Assembly: GCF_029223255.1 (NCBI RefSeq)
Contig: NZ_JARHUC010000001.1
Location: 124,001-188,000, forward strand
DNA from: Albimonas marina
GTDB taxonomy: Bacteria > Pseudomonadota > Alphaproteobacteria > Rhodobacterales > Rhodobacteraceae
DNA: 64,000 nt
Reading direction: 5' to 3'
Of the stretch, positions 10,132 through 18,588 are shown in pieces. The notes beneath the pieces are model-generated. The model made no database searches, was not told where the DNA came from, and worked only from the letters and a program-made list of their open reading frames with translations. Position numbers and translations under genes: made by a program. The first letter of the stretch is position 1. Every line of letters begins with the position of its first letter.

Positions 10132-11231
10132 TTGACCCAGAGCTTTCATTTTACTTCGATCACCAGACGCTGCGTCGCCTTTCGCCCCCAATTGAGGCGA
10201 AAAAACTTGCAGCGGTATCACTTGCCCTGCGCCGAGTACTTTTAGAAAACCTCTTGTCTCTGGCGAATAAGTCGGCAAGAGAGCGAGTGTACTTTCGCTT
10301 TGCCCCAGATAGAATGATTGATGCCGGAAATGGCTGGACACTTCTCGGGGCAGAGGTCGATGCGAAAAATCACATCTATGGAGCCGACGACGGCGAACCA
10401 CTTTCGCTCGGAAAATTCTTAGGCACTACGGTAATTTTCCGCGGAAAAACTCGCCTTACGACCCGCGATATAATTGATCTCCTGGCGAATAAATTCGGCG
10501 GAGTGCATTTCGATACTAAATTCATGCGAGAGAACTCCAAACTGTTATCTGACGAGAGCTTCCTGCGGGCCCTCCAGATCGGAGCTTGGATAATCTCGCA
10601 AACTACCGCTGCGGCGACTGCGAAAGTTGCGTCTGCATGCAATCCACTGCCTGACTATGCTTACTTTATTGCTCACTACAATGTCGAATCTGGCACACTT
10701 GAATTCGAACCCCAACACTGGATGCACTCCGACGGGATGAACTTCGACGGATCCGAGTTCATGGTGATCTGCGCACTTCACTGTTATCCAACCAAACGTC
10801 CGGAAAACGTTATTTTTTCAGTGGAAGATGATCACCAAAACGAAGCCCTGCGGGTAAGCCATGATCAAATCGGAAGCATAACTGCTCACCTTCAAATTGG
10901 CGGAAGCCGCCAAGAGCCTGTCGAACTATCTTGCACACCTAGACAGTCACCTATCAACACGGGAACCCTGATCGCTGTATCGCTTCGGATTGAGAACCGG
11001 GTCCTACGAGTCGGGATCGAGACGATCAACCACAGCAAGGAGGCGTTTCGCAAAGTTGAAGTCGACACAATTAATATCTCTCGCTTTGTTATCGGCGCCA
11101 ATATCGCTGGAAAACAGGGGGCTTGGTTTAGCCTTTCCGAACTCTGCGAACTAATCTCTACAAACCCCGCGCTAAAAGACAGATTGTCTCGATACTTCCA
11201 GCTCAAATACCTTAACACTCGTCGAAACTAG
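10128..11231 (+). CDS. Hypothetical protein, AT-richer than surroundings, overlaps lepA stop
   Basis: A 367-residue protein that I do not recognise. Its base composition (about half GC by eye) contrasts sharply with the roughly 70% GC on both sides, and codons with A or T in third position are common, so it looks horizontally acquired. The N-terminal half is helical ([22 protein letters not shown]) and contains [21 protein letters not shown] at about 114-134. The C-terminal half is predicted beta-rich by eye, possibly a jelly-roll, and ends basic. There is no signal peptide or membrane helix. The start overlaps lepA (ATGA) and the end lies 18 bp before the first REP pair of the RAYT module. 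No function is proposed. Confidence 0.7.
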
Positions 11232-11249
11232 CGAGGCTAGGCAGCAAGC

Positions 11250-11317
11250 GTAGGGCGCATTTCAATGCGCCATCCACCCCCGCCCCGCACACCACGGCGC
11301 ATTGAAATGCGCCCTAC
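11250..11317. repeat. REP pair 1 (inverted REP units flanking RAYT, 5' side)
   Basis: Two inverted REP units. The unit at 11250-11271 is GTAG followed by a hairpin with arms GGCGCATT and AATGCGCC around a TC loop. Its reverse complement lies at 11296-11317, separated by 24 bp. A GTAG tetranucleotide at the foot of a small hairpin is the layout recognised by REP-associated tyrosine transposases in established work on E. coli and Pseudomonas. The same pair recurs at 11859-11944 on the other side of the transposase gene. Confidence 0.92.
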
Positions 11318-11353
11318 ACGATCTCTTAATCCTCGGCTCCGCACCCTCGGGGG

Positions 11354-11932
11354 ATGCCGGACTATCGTCGCATGTTCGCGCCGGGCGCGACCTACTTCTT
11401 CACCGTGACCCTGCGCGACCGACGCTCGGATCTGCTGGTGCGCGAGGTCGACACGCTGCGCGCCGCTGTGCGGGACACGATGCGCGCGCAGCCGTTCCGC
11501 ATCGACGCCTGGGTCGTGCTCCCCGATCACCTGCATGCCGTGTGGTCGTTGCCCGAGGGCGACGCCGACTTTCCGACGCGCTGGCGGCGAATCCGCTCGG
11601 CATTCTCGCGCGCCCTGCCGGACGAACCCGGCTCCGGCCCCCGCCGTCCGGGCGAGCGCGGCATCTGGCAGCGCCGCTACTGGGAGCACATGATCCGCGA
11701 TCCGCGGGATCACGCGGCCCATGTCGGCTACTGCTGGTTCAATCCCGTCCGCCATGGCTACGTCGAGCGCCCGGAGGACTGGCCGTTCTCCTCCTACCTG
11801 CGCGACCGCGGGCGTTGGGCCGGCTTGCCCACCGAAACGCCCTTGGAGACCGGCGAACGTAGGGCGCATTTCAATGCGCCATCCCCACCTCGACCCGAGG
11901 CGCAGGAGGCGGGCCCGCGGACGGCGCATTGA
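11354..11932 (+). CDS. REP-associated tyrosine transposase (RAYT, Y1/HUH family)
   Basis: A 192-residue single-strand transposase related to IS200/IS605 TnpA. It has the N-terminal TYFFTVTLRDR strand, the metal-binding HUH-type motif LPDHLHAVW (57-65, H59 and H61), GIWQRRYWEHMIRDPRD (103-119) and the likely catalytic tyrosine Y126 in VGYCWFNPVRHGYV, ending with the PEDWPFSSY motif. RAYTs mobilise or shape REP sequences, and REP pairs flank this gene on both sides. The open frame continues through the first unit of REP pair 2 and its TGA stop (11930-11932) lies inside the second unit, so the last 30 or so residues are REP-derived. Confidence 0.93.
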   Translation: MPDYRRMFAPGATYFFTVTLRDRRSDLLVREVDTLRAAVRDTMRAQPFRIDAWVVLPDHLHAVWSLPEGDADFPTRWRRIRSAFSRALPDEPGSGPRRPGERGIWQRRYWEHMIRDPRDHAAHVGYCWFNPVRHGYVERPEDWPFSSYLRDRGRWAGLPTETPLETGERRAHFNAPSPPRPEAQEAGPRTAH

Positions 11933-11944
11933 AATGCGCCCTAC
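11859..11944. repeat. REP pair 2 (inverted REP units, 3' side of RAYT)
   Basis: Same units as pair 1: GTAG plus hairpin GGCGCATT/AATGCGCC at 11859-11880 and the inverse at 11923-11944, separated by 42 bp. The hairpin cores are identical to those of pair 1, while the spacers differ in length and sequence. The pair overlaps the 3' end of the RAYT gene and supplies its stop codon. Confidence 0.92.
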
Positions 11945-12055
11945 GTTCCATCGCTCGGAATCCCCGCCCGTTCCATGCTCCCGCCCCGCATCCCCCTTGC
12001 GCGGCGCGCCGAAACCCGCTCACCTGAGCGTCACCCAACCGACATGGAGCGACCG

Positions 12056-13654
12056 ATGACCCCCCGCACCTCCGCCGGCCTGCTCAGGTCCGCCGTGGCC
12101 GCGCTCGCACTGCTGGCGCCGGCCGCCGCCTCGGCCGATTACGCGCTCACCGTTCTGCACACCAACGATTTCCACGCCCGGTTCGAGCCGATCTCGAAAT
12201 ACGATTCCGGCTGCTCGGCGGCGGACAACGACGAGGGCAAGTGCTTCGGCGGCTCGGCCCGGCTCGCCACCGCCGTGGCGGCGGAGAAGGCGGCCTCGTC
12301 GAACCCGATCCTGCTCGACGGCGGCGACCAGTTCCAGGGCACGCTCTTCTACACCTACTACAAGGGCAAGGCCGCGGCCGAGATGATGAACGCCCTCGGC
12401 TACGACGCGATGACCGTGGGCAACCACGAATTCGACGACGGCCCCGAGGTGCTGCGCGGCTTCATGGACGCCGTCGACTTCCCCGTGCTGATGTCCAACG
12501 CCGACGTCTCGCAGGAGCCGCAACTCGCCGACGTGCTGAAGAAATCCACCGTGGTGGAGAAGAACGGCGAAAAGATCGGCCTGATCGGCCTGACCCCGCA
12601 GGACACGGCCGAGCTCGCCTCGCCCGGCAAGAACATCACCTTCGGCGATCCCGTCGAAGCCGTCCGCGCCGAAGTTGAAAAACTGACCGCCGAGGGCGTG
12701 AACAAGATCATCGTGCTCTCGCACTCGGGCTACGGCGTCGACAAGCGGGTGGCGGCCGAGGTCGCGGGCGTCGACATCATCGTCGGCGGCCACACCAACA
12801 CGCTGCTGTCGAACGTCAACGAGAAGGCCGAGGGGCCCTATCCCACCTGGGTCGACGGTCCGGACGGGGGCCGCACCGCGGTGCTCTCGGCCTATGCCTA
12901 CGGCAAGTACCTGGGCAAGCTCGAGGCCGTCTTCGACGACGAGGGCAAGCTGACCGACGCCACCGCCGGCGAGCCCCTGCTGATGGACGCCTCGGTCGCC
13001 GAGGACGCCCAGGTGAAGGGCCGCATCGAGGAGCTGGCCGAGCCCCTCCAGCAGATCCGCGAGAAGGTGGTCGCCTCCACCGACCAGCCCATCGGCGGCG
13101 ACCGCGCGGTCTGCCGCGCCGAGGTCTGCGAGATGGGCGTGCTGGTCGCCGACGCGATGCTCGACCGGGTGAAGGACCAGGGCATCGACGTGGCCATCGC
13201 CAACGGCGGCGGGCTGCGCGCCTCGATCGACGCCGGCGAGGTGACCATGGGCGAGGTGCTGACGGTGCTGCCGTTCCAGAACACGCTCGCCACCTTCCAG
13301 CTGACCGGCGCCGGCATCGTCGAGGCGCTGGAGAACGGCGTCAGCCAGGTCGAGGAAGGCGCCGGGCGCTTCCCGCAGATCTCGGGGATGAAGTTCGTGT
13401 GGGATCCGGCGCAGCCGGCCGGCTCGCGCATCGTCTCGGTCGAGGTGGCGGGCGCGCCGCTCGATCCCGCCAAGACCTACGGGGTGGTGTCGAACAACTA
13501 CATGCGCTCGGGCGGCGACGGCTACAAGGTGTTCGCCGAGAAGGGCGAGAACGCCTACGATTTCGGCCCGGACCTGGCCGACGTGGTGGCGGAGTACCTG
13601 GCGGCGAACGCCCCCTACGCGCCCCACGTGGACGACCGCATCTCGAAGAAGTGA
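12056..13654 (+). CDS. Periplasmic 5'-nucleotidase / UDP-sugar hydrolase-like (UshA family)
   Basis: A 532-residue secreted metallophosphoesterase that dephosphorylates nucleotides in the periplasm. Residues 1-27 form a signal peptide (hydrophobic core VAALALLAPAAASA, cleavage before DYALT). Metal ligands are visible: D38 and H40 in HTNDFHARF, D91 in DGGDQFQG, N123 and H124 in GNHEFD, then LSHSG and GGHTN. The C-terminal 5'-nucleotidase domain includes NGGGLRASI, LPFQNTL and NNYMRSGGDGY. The ATG at 12056 is preferred over the in-frame ATG at 12044 because GGAG lies 6 nt upstream. A strong hairpin terminator follows at 13720. Confidence 0.9.
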   Translation: MTPRTSAGLLRSAVAALALLAPAAASADYALTVLHTNDFHARFEPISKYDSGCSAADNDEGKCFGGSARLATAVAAEKAASSNPILLDGGDQFQGTLFYTYYKGKAAAEMMNALGYDAMTVGNHEFDDGPEVLRGFMDAVDFPVLMSNADVSQEPQLADVLKKSTVVEKNGEKIGLIGLTPQDTAELASPGKNITFGDPVEAVRAEVEKLTAEGVNKIIVLSHSGYGVDKRVAAEVAGVDIIVGGHTNTLLSNVNEKAEGPYPTWVDGPDGGRTAVLSAYAYGKYLGKLEAVFDDEGKLTDATAGEPLLMDASVAEDAQVKGRIEELAEPLQQIREKVVASTDQPIGGDRAVCRAEVCEMGVLVADAMLDRVKDQGIDVAIANGGGLRASIDAGEVTMGEVLTVLPFQNTLATFQLTGAGIVEALENGVSQVEEGAGRFPQISGMKFVWDPAQPAGSRIVSVEVAGAPLDPAKTYGVVSNNYMRSGGDGYKVFAEKGENAYDFGPDLADVVAEYLAANAPYAPHVDDRISKK

Positions 13655-13719
13655 CGCCCGCGCGCGCCGCGCCGCGGCCCCGGTTGACCGGAGGCCGCGG
13701 GCGGGCGATGGGTGGATCG

Positions 13720-13745
13720 GGGCCGGCCTTCGGGCCGGCCCTTTC
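13720..13745 (+). terminator. Rho-independent-like terminator of the 5'-nucleotidase gene
   Basis: A 9-bp perfect stem (13720-13728 with 13733-13741) closed by a TTCG tetraloop and followed by CTTTC. It lies 66 nt after the 5'-nucleotidase stop and before the cysteine-cluster gene. The T-run is short, as is usual in this GC-rich genome. Confidence 0.8.
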
Positions 13746-13817
13746 GCATTCGCCCTCCCGGGCCGCCCCGCGCGCGCGGCCCGGCACGGGCGTCGGTTCG
13801 GCAGGGGGAGGGCCGGG

Positions 13818-14375
13818 ATGCAGGCGCGACGCGACGCGGAGCTCGGCGACCGGGCGGCCGGCCCGGCGGATCCCTATGCGCCCGACTGCGGCGCCTGCGC
13901 GGCGCTATGCTGCGTGGCGCTGGCCTTCGACCGCTCGCCGCTCTTCGCCTTCGACAAGCCGGCGGGGGAGCCCTGCCGCCACCTCTCGGGCCACGCCTGC
14001 CGGATCCACCCGCGGCTGGAGGCGGAGGGCTTCGGCGGCTGCGTGCGCTACGACTGCCTGGGCGCGGGCCAGCGGGTGGTGCAGCAGGTCTTCGCCGGGC
14101 GCAGCTGGCGCGAGGATCCCGCGCTGCTCGCCCCGATGATGGAGGCGTTCCGCGCCCTGCGCCGGGCGCGCGAGCTCTCCCAGCTTCTCGACGCCGCCGC
14201 CCGCCTGCCGCTGACGCCCGAGCAGGCCGCGCGCCGGGCCGCGCTCTCCCTCGCCCTCGACCCGCCCGAGGGCTGGACCCGCGCCGCCCTCGCCGCCTTC
14301 GAGCGCGGCCCCCTCCCCGCCGAGGTCTCCGCCTTCCTGCGCGCCCTTCGCGCCGCCGTCCCCCGCCCCGCCTGA
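13818..14375 (+). CDS. YkgJ-like cysteine cluster protein
   Basis: A 185-residue protein with a metal-binding cysteine cluster near the N-terminus: C24, C27, C31 and C32 in CGACAALCC, then Cys in EPCRHLSGHACRIHPR and GGCVRYDC. The pattern resembles the YkgJ/UPF0153 cysteine-cluster family, thought to bind zinc or an Fe-S cluster. The rest is an Ala/Arg-rich helical C-terminus without known domains. No signal peptide is seen. The ATG at 13818 follows GGGAGGG. The biochemical role is unknown. Repeat copy D lies just downstream. Confidence 0.7.
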   Translation: MQARRDAELGDRAAGPADPYAPDCGACAALCCVALAFDRSPLFAFDKPAGEPCRHLSGHACRIHPRLEAEGFGGCVRYDCLGAGQRVVQQVFAGRSWREDPALLAPMMEAFRALRRARELSQLLDAAARLPLTPEQAARRAALSLALDPPEGWTRAALAAFERGPLPAEVSAFLRALRAAVPRPA

Positions 14376-14403
14376 CCCGCGCGCGCAGGCCCGGGCGCGC
14401 CTT

Positions 14404-14527
14404 GCGCGACGCCCGCAGGCCCGCGCGAAGCGCCTGTTCTTTGGTGAGCTCCCGAAGCGTCCTTCCGGGCGCGCAAGCGCCCCCGCGCAGCGGCCAGCCG
14501 ACGAGCCCCGCCTCGGAGGCCCCCCTC
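14404..14527 (+). repeat. Dispersed modular element, copy D (no palindrome, type 2 tail)
   Basis: The head (14404-14432) matches copies A and B. CCTGTTCTT occurs only once (14433-14441), and the long palindrome present in A, B and C is absent. The tail from 14441 (TTGGTGAGCTCCCGAAGCG onward) is nearly identical to that of copy B for about 85 bp. The junction equals A or B with everything between the two 9-mers removed, so this is either an empty site or a precise deletion. It lies between the YkgJ-like gene and the membrane protein gene at 14626. Confidence 0.85.
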
Positions 14528-14625
14528 GCCCCAGAGCGCCATCCTGCCCGGGAAGGCGCGACAACGCCCTCCCCGCTTCCTATATCAAGCGCACGCCCGA
14601 TCCCTCCGCCGCGGAGCCCACCTGA

Positions 14626-15156
14626 ATGATCATCCGCCTCGCCCTCGTCGCCCTGTTCCTGTTCCTGGTCTTCCTGGTCTGGCGCAATCTCGGCGCGCGG
14701 GCCCGCTTCCGCGCCGACCAGCGCAAGGCTTGGGACGAGCCGCTGCGCGAGGGCACGGCGGTGATCCTGTCGGCCGCGCCCTCGGCCTGGTGGTGGCTGA
14801 TGGCGCTGGCCGCCGTCGCCGCGCTGGTGGGCCGGTCCCTGTTCGAGCGGATGTCTGCGGGCGAGGGCGTGGGCCCGACCTTCTGGCACTGGCTCCTGTT
14901 CCTGGGGCTGGTCGGGGTGGCGGGCCGGCGGGCGGTGCAGCTGTCGGAGCGGGTGACCGTCACCTGGGACCGCATCGCCTCGCGCAACCTGCTGGGCCCG
15001 CGCTACGCGCTGGCGCTGAAGGACGTGACCGGGGTGACCGAGGACGACCGCACCGCCCTGATCGCCTTCCGCGGCGGCCGGGTGCTGGAGCTGTCGCCGT
15101 GGCTCGAGGGCCGCTTCTGGCTGGCGCGAGAGCTCAAGGCCCGGATCGGGCGCTGA
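14626..15156 (+). CDS. Hypothetical membrane protein with three predicted helices
   Basis: A 176-residue protein with hydrophobic segments at about 3-20, 54-72 and 85-103. They are followed by a soluble C-terminus (about 110-176) rich in short strands (VTVTWDRIASRNLLGP, TALIAFRGGRVLEL) that could be a PH-like bacterial domain, although that is a guess from pattern only. It ends with basic residues. The start is the ATG at 14626; upstream sequence is mildly AT-richer (TCCTATATCAAG at about 14578), which may be the promoter. It converges on the MFS gene, with a tandem repeat array between them. Function unknown. Confidence 0.65.
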   Translation: MIIRLALVALFLFLVFLVWRNLGARARFRADQRKAWDEPLREGTAVILSAAPSAWWWLMALAAVAALVGRSLFERMSAGEGVGPTFWHWLLFLGLVGVAGRRAVQLSERVTVTWDRIASRNLLGPRYALALKDVTGVTEDDRTALIAFRGGRVLELSPWLEGRFWLARELKARIGR

Positions 15157-15157
15157 G

Positions 15158-15281
15158 GCGCGGCCGCCCCAGGCCGGCCCGCTGCTTGCGCGGCCGCCCC
15201 AGGCCGCACCCCCTGCCTGCGCGGCCGCCTCAGGCCGCGCCCCTTGCTTGAGCAGCCGTCTCAGGCCGCGACGGGCTGCGG
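15158..15281. repeat. Four-copy 30-31 bp tandem repeat with internal dyads
   Basis: Units start at 15158, 15188, 15219 and 15250. Each contains an inverted pair of the form GCGGCC...GGCCGC (for example GCGGCCGCCCCAGGCCGC), so each can fold as a small hairpin. The fourth is more diverged. The array occupies the whole gap between two convergent genes, and its last unit covers the stop codon of the MFS gene (15261-15263). A bidirectional terminator role is plausible. Confidence 0.85.
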
Positions 15282-16520
15282 CCGGAAGCGGTTCGACCGC
15301 AGGATCAGGAACGAGATCAGCGCGATGTTCACCGCGTTCCAGGCGATCCCGTTGAGGAAGGACATCTTGTAGGAGCCGCTGAGGTCGTGGATCCAGCCGG
15401 CCATCCAGCCGCCCGCGGCCATGCCGAAGATCGTGGCCATGATCACCAGGCCGACGCGGGCGCCCGCCTCGCGCGCGGGCAGCATCTCGCGCACGATGAT
15501 GGCGTAGGCGGGGATCACGCCCCCTTGGCTGAGCCCGAAGATTAGGCTGACGATGTAGAGCGGCACGAGCCCGTCGAACGGCAGGTAGAGCGCCAGAGAG
15601 ATCATCTGCCCGATGGAGCCGATCAGCAGCGTCGGCGCCCCCCCGATCCGGTCCGCGATGACGCCGGAGGCGAGGCGCGAGACGATCCCCCCCGCCAGCA
15701 TCAGCGACAGCATCCCGGCGCCCGCGGTGGGCCCGTAGCCGAGGTCTACGCACATCGCGACCACGTGGATCTGGGGCGTGGCCATCGCCAGGCAGCAGGC
15801 GATCCCCGCCACGCACAGCAGCGCCTGCAGCCCGCCCGGCGAGAACCCGGCCGAGCGGCGCGCGGCCTGCGCGGCGGCGGCGGCCTCGCCCTCGGCGTCG
15901 GCGGGCACGCGGCGGCGCAGCAGCAGGCTGAGCGGGCCGAGCAGGAGCAGCATGGCGGCGGCCATCACCCAGCTCGCCTCGCGCCAGCCGTGCAGCTCGA
16001 CGATGGGGGCGAGGATCAGGGGCCACACGACCCCCGCCAGGTAGTTGCCCCCCGCGGTGACCGCGACCGCGAACCCGCGCCGGCGCCCGAACCACAGAGA
16101 GATGTCGGCGACCAGCGGCCCGAAGGTGGCCGCGCCGCCGATGCCCAGCAGGAACTGGAGCCCCGCCAGCATCGCGAAGCTGGGCGCCACGGCCGAGGCC
16201 GCGTAGGCCGCCGCCGCCAGGATCGCCGAGAGCCCCATGGCCGGCCCGATGCCGAAGCGGTCGACCGAGCGCCCCACCGCCAGGCTGCCCAGCGCGAAGC
16301 CGATCATGGTGGCGGAATAGGCGAGCGAGGCCTCGCCGCGCTCGACCCCGAACTCGGCCTCCATCGCGGGCAGCAGCACCACGAAGGACCACATCGCCGC
16401 CCCGCCCACCGCGGCGGCCAGCAGGCTGATCCCCAGCCGGATCCAGGAGGCGCGCCCGTCGAGCACGAAGCCGGAGGCGTCGGCGCCGGAAGCGCCGGAG
16501 GGCGCGGGCGAACGGGACAT
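15261..16520 (-). CDS. Major facilitator superfamily transporter
   Basis: A 419-residue inner-membrane transporter with 12 predicted helices and a basic central loop near residue 205 (LLLRRRVPADAEG). Family motifs are present: the loop 2-3 signature GRSVDRFGIGPAMG (83-96) and its counterpart GVIADRIGGAPTLL in the second half. The overall pattern (VLLPAMEAEFGVERGEASLAYS, ISLWFGRRRGFAVAVTAGG) resembles the monocarboxylate/oxalate-formate subgroup, but the substrate is not certain. The ATG at 16520 has GGAG 6 nt upstream. Its 3' end lies in the tandem repeat array. Confidence 0.85.
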   Translation of the reverse strand: MSRSPAPSGASGADASGFVLDGRASWIRLGISLLAAAVGGAAMWSFVVLLPAMEAEFGVERGEASLAYSATMIGFALGSLAVGRSVDRFGIGPAMGLSAILAAAAYAASAVAPSFAMLAGLQFLLGIGGAATFGPLVADISLWFGRRRGFAVAVTAGGNYLAGVVWPLILAPIVELHGWREASWVMAAAMLLLLGPLSLLLRRRVPADAEGEAAAAAQAARRSAGFSPGGLQALLCVAGIACCLAMATPQIHVVAMCVDLGYGPTAGAGMLSLMLAGGIVSRLASGVIADRIGGAPTLLIGSIGQMISLALYLPFDGLVPLYIVSLIFGLSQGGVIPAYAIIVREMLPAREAGARVGLVIMATIFGMAAGGWMAGWIHDLSGSYKMSFLNGIAWNAVNIALISFLILRSNRFRPQPVAA

Positions 16521-17055
16521 GGAGGGCTCCGGACCGGGCGCGCCGGGGCGGCGCGGAAGGCTGGCCGGGCGAGGCCCGGGCGGCGCCGCAGAAGGGCGTC
16601 CGCCCCAGCGTCATAGACCGCGCGGGGCGAAGCCGTCCAGCGATCCGAGCGCCCGGACACGGGAGAAGCCCGGCCCCCGGCGGGCGAGGACGCGAGCCGG
16701 CGCGGCGACGGTCGAGGCCTGGCCGTGCGCAACTGGCCCGGTCCGTTCCGCGTCAGGGTCGGACAACCCGGGACCGGCCCTTCGTCGACACGAGGGGCCG
16801 GACCCCGCCCGGGCCGGGAGCGGCGTCCGCCCACCCGGTCCGGGCCCCCGCCGCTTCGCATCTCCCCGACGGTCCGATCCCGCCGTCGCTCCCCCCGGCG
16901 CGGGCGAGCGGGCGGGCGCCGCCGGCGGGACGGCCTTCACCTCGCGGGCGTCCGGGCGTATGCCGGGGGGCGGGCCGTCGTCGCGGGCGGCCCGGACCCG
17001 CCCCCCTTGCGGACGCGACGACGCGGCCGCGCCCGGACTCCAGCCGGAAAGCCTC
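16521..17055. other. Gap between divergent membrane-protein genes; no gene seen
   Basis: About 535 bp of very GC-rich sequence. Open frames exist on both strands but are Pro/Arg/Gly-rich and lack codon structure, so I treat them as by-products of composition. Promoters for the flanking genes must lie here, but no convincing -35/-10 pair was seen. The true start of the plus-strand gene could lie inside this gap (in-frame ATG at 16960). Confidence 0.5.
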
Positions 17056-18453
17056 TTGTTCTCCTCCTCCCGTCTCGACCGCGCCGCCGGCATCCTGCTG
17101 ACCCTCGATCTCGTCCTCGTCGCGCTGGGGCGCTGGGGGGCCGGGACTTGGGTGCAGCCGCTGGAATACGCCTGCGCCGCCGCCATCGCCGCGCTGCTGG
17201 CCGCGCGCGCCTCGCGTCAGCCGCGGGTGTTCGTGGCGATCGGGGCGGCGCTGTCGCTGATCGCGGTGCTGACCCAGCCGGGCGGGATGGATCTGGTGGC
17301 CGAGGGGCTGCTGCGCGCGGCCTTCATCGCCGCCTTCTTCGCGGCGCTGGCCACCCTGCGCCACGCGGCCGAGACCTCGCCCTCGATCACCGACTGCGGG
17401 CTGTTCCTCGCCTCCCGCCCGCCGGGGCAGCGCTATGCGGCGCTGACGCTGGGGGGCGCGCTGTTCGGGACGGTGCTGAACTACGGCTCCATCGCGCTGC
17501 TGGGCTCGCTCGCAATCGCCTCGGGCAAGTCGGAGCCGAACCCCGAGATCCGGGCGGTGCGGCAGAAGCGGATGCTGCTCGCCTCCTCCCGCGGGCTGAT
17601 CGCGATGCTGCCTTGGTCGCCGCTGAGCTTCGCCATCGCCATCACCACGGCGCTGGTGCCGGGGGCGAGCTGGACGGGGGTGCTGCCCTACACGCTGGTC
17701 TCGGGCCTTGCGCTGGCGCTGATCGGCTGGGCGATGGACACGATCTTCAAGCCCCGGCTCTCGGCCCCCGCGCCGGCGCGGGCCGAGGCGGAGCCGGGCG
17801 GCTGGGGACGGGTGATGCCGCTGGTGATCCTGCTGGCGGTGATCGGCGGGGGCGCGGCGGCGCTGCACCTGACCACGGGCGTCACCATCGTGGGCGTGGT
17901 GATGGTCTGGGCGCCGCTGGTCTCGGCCGCCTGGGTGTTCCTGCAGGCCCCCCGGCGGCGATGGGCGCACCTGGGCGCGCGCGCCGGGGGCTATGCGGTG
18001 CGCGACCTGCCGGGCTACCGGGCCGAGATCGTGCTGCTGATGATGGCGGGCTTCATCGGGGCGGTGGGCGCGGGCCTGCTGGACCCGATCGTGCGCGGCG
18101 CGGGCCTGCACCTCGAGCAGGCGCCGACCTGGGCGCTGTTGCTGGCCGCCTTGTGGCTGATGCCGCTGGCGGGGCAGATCGGCATGAACCCGATCCTCGC
18201 GGCCTCGCTGCTGGCGCCGCTGCTGCCGGCGCCCGAGGTGATGGGCGTCAGCCCCGAGGCGGTGGTCTGCGCCTTCACCGCCGGCTGGGCGGTCTCGGGC
18301 GCGTCGTCGCCCTACACCGCCTCGACGCTGATGCTCGCGGCCTTCAGCGGCACGACGGCCCGCCGGGTGGGGCTGGTGTGGAACGGCGCCTACGCCCTGG
18401 TTTGCGGCGCAGCATTGTCGGCCTGGGTGCTGGTGGTGGCCTTCGTCCTCTGA
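17056..18453 (+). CDS. Polytopic membrane protein of unknown function
   Basis: About 465 residues with roughly 11 hydrophobic segments, starting almost at once (RAAGILLTLDLVLVAL). The charged loop KSEPNPEIRAVRQKRMLL lies in the middle. The C-terminal segment QIGMNPILAASLL...AVSGASSPYTASTLMLAAF resembles the re-entrant-loop regions of ion or anion transporter superfamilies, but no family was recognised. The start is uncertain. TTG at 17056 was chosen because the upstream in-frame sequence is low-complexity, and the alternative ATG at 16960 would add 32 unlikely residues. It is probably an inner-membrane transporter; substrate unknown. Confidence 0.65.
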   Translation: MFSSSRLDRAAGILLTLDLVLVALGRWGAGTWVQPLEYACAAAIAALLAARASRQPRVFVAIGAALSLIAVLTQPGGMDLVAEGLLRAAFIAAFFAALATLRHAAETSPSITDCGLFLASRPPGQRYAALTLGGALFGTVLNYGSIALLGSLAIASGKSEPNPEIRAVRQKRMLLASSRGLIAMLPWSPLSFAIAITTALVPGASWTGVLPYTLVSGLALALIGWAMDTIFKPRLSAPAPARAEAEPGGWGRVMPLVILLAVIGGGAAALHLTTGVTIVGVVMVWAPLVSAAWVFLQAPRRRWAHLGARAGGYAVRDLPGYRAEIVLLMMAGFIGAVGAGLLDPIVRGAGLHLEQAPTWALLLAALWLMPLAGQIGMNPILAASLLAPLLPAPEVMGVSPEAVVCAFTAGWAVSGASSPYTASTLMLAAFSGTTARRVGLVWNGAYALVCGAALSAWVLVVAFVL

Positions 18454-18588
18454 CCCCGCGACTCGGCCCCGATCCCGTTTCGGGGCGCCGTGGCGCCGAA
18501 ACCGGGACCTTTCGGGCCGTATTGGGGCGGTTTTCCCGCTTCGGCGCAGTTTACCTTAAGTTCCGGGCGCCGGAGTTTCGCGGGGCGC

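Noticed and set aside
16960-17055. Longer N-terminus for the membrane protein at 17056
   Set aside because: The extra 32 residues are Pro/Gly/Arg-rich like other noncoding frames in this genome; kept only as an alternative start.
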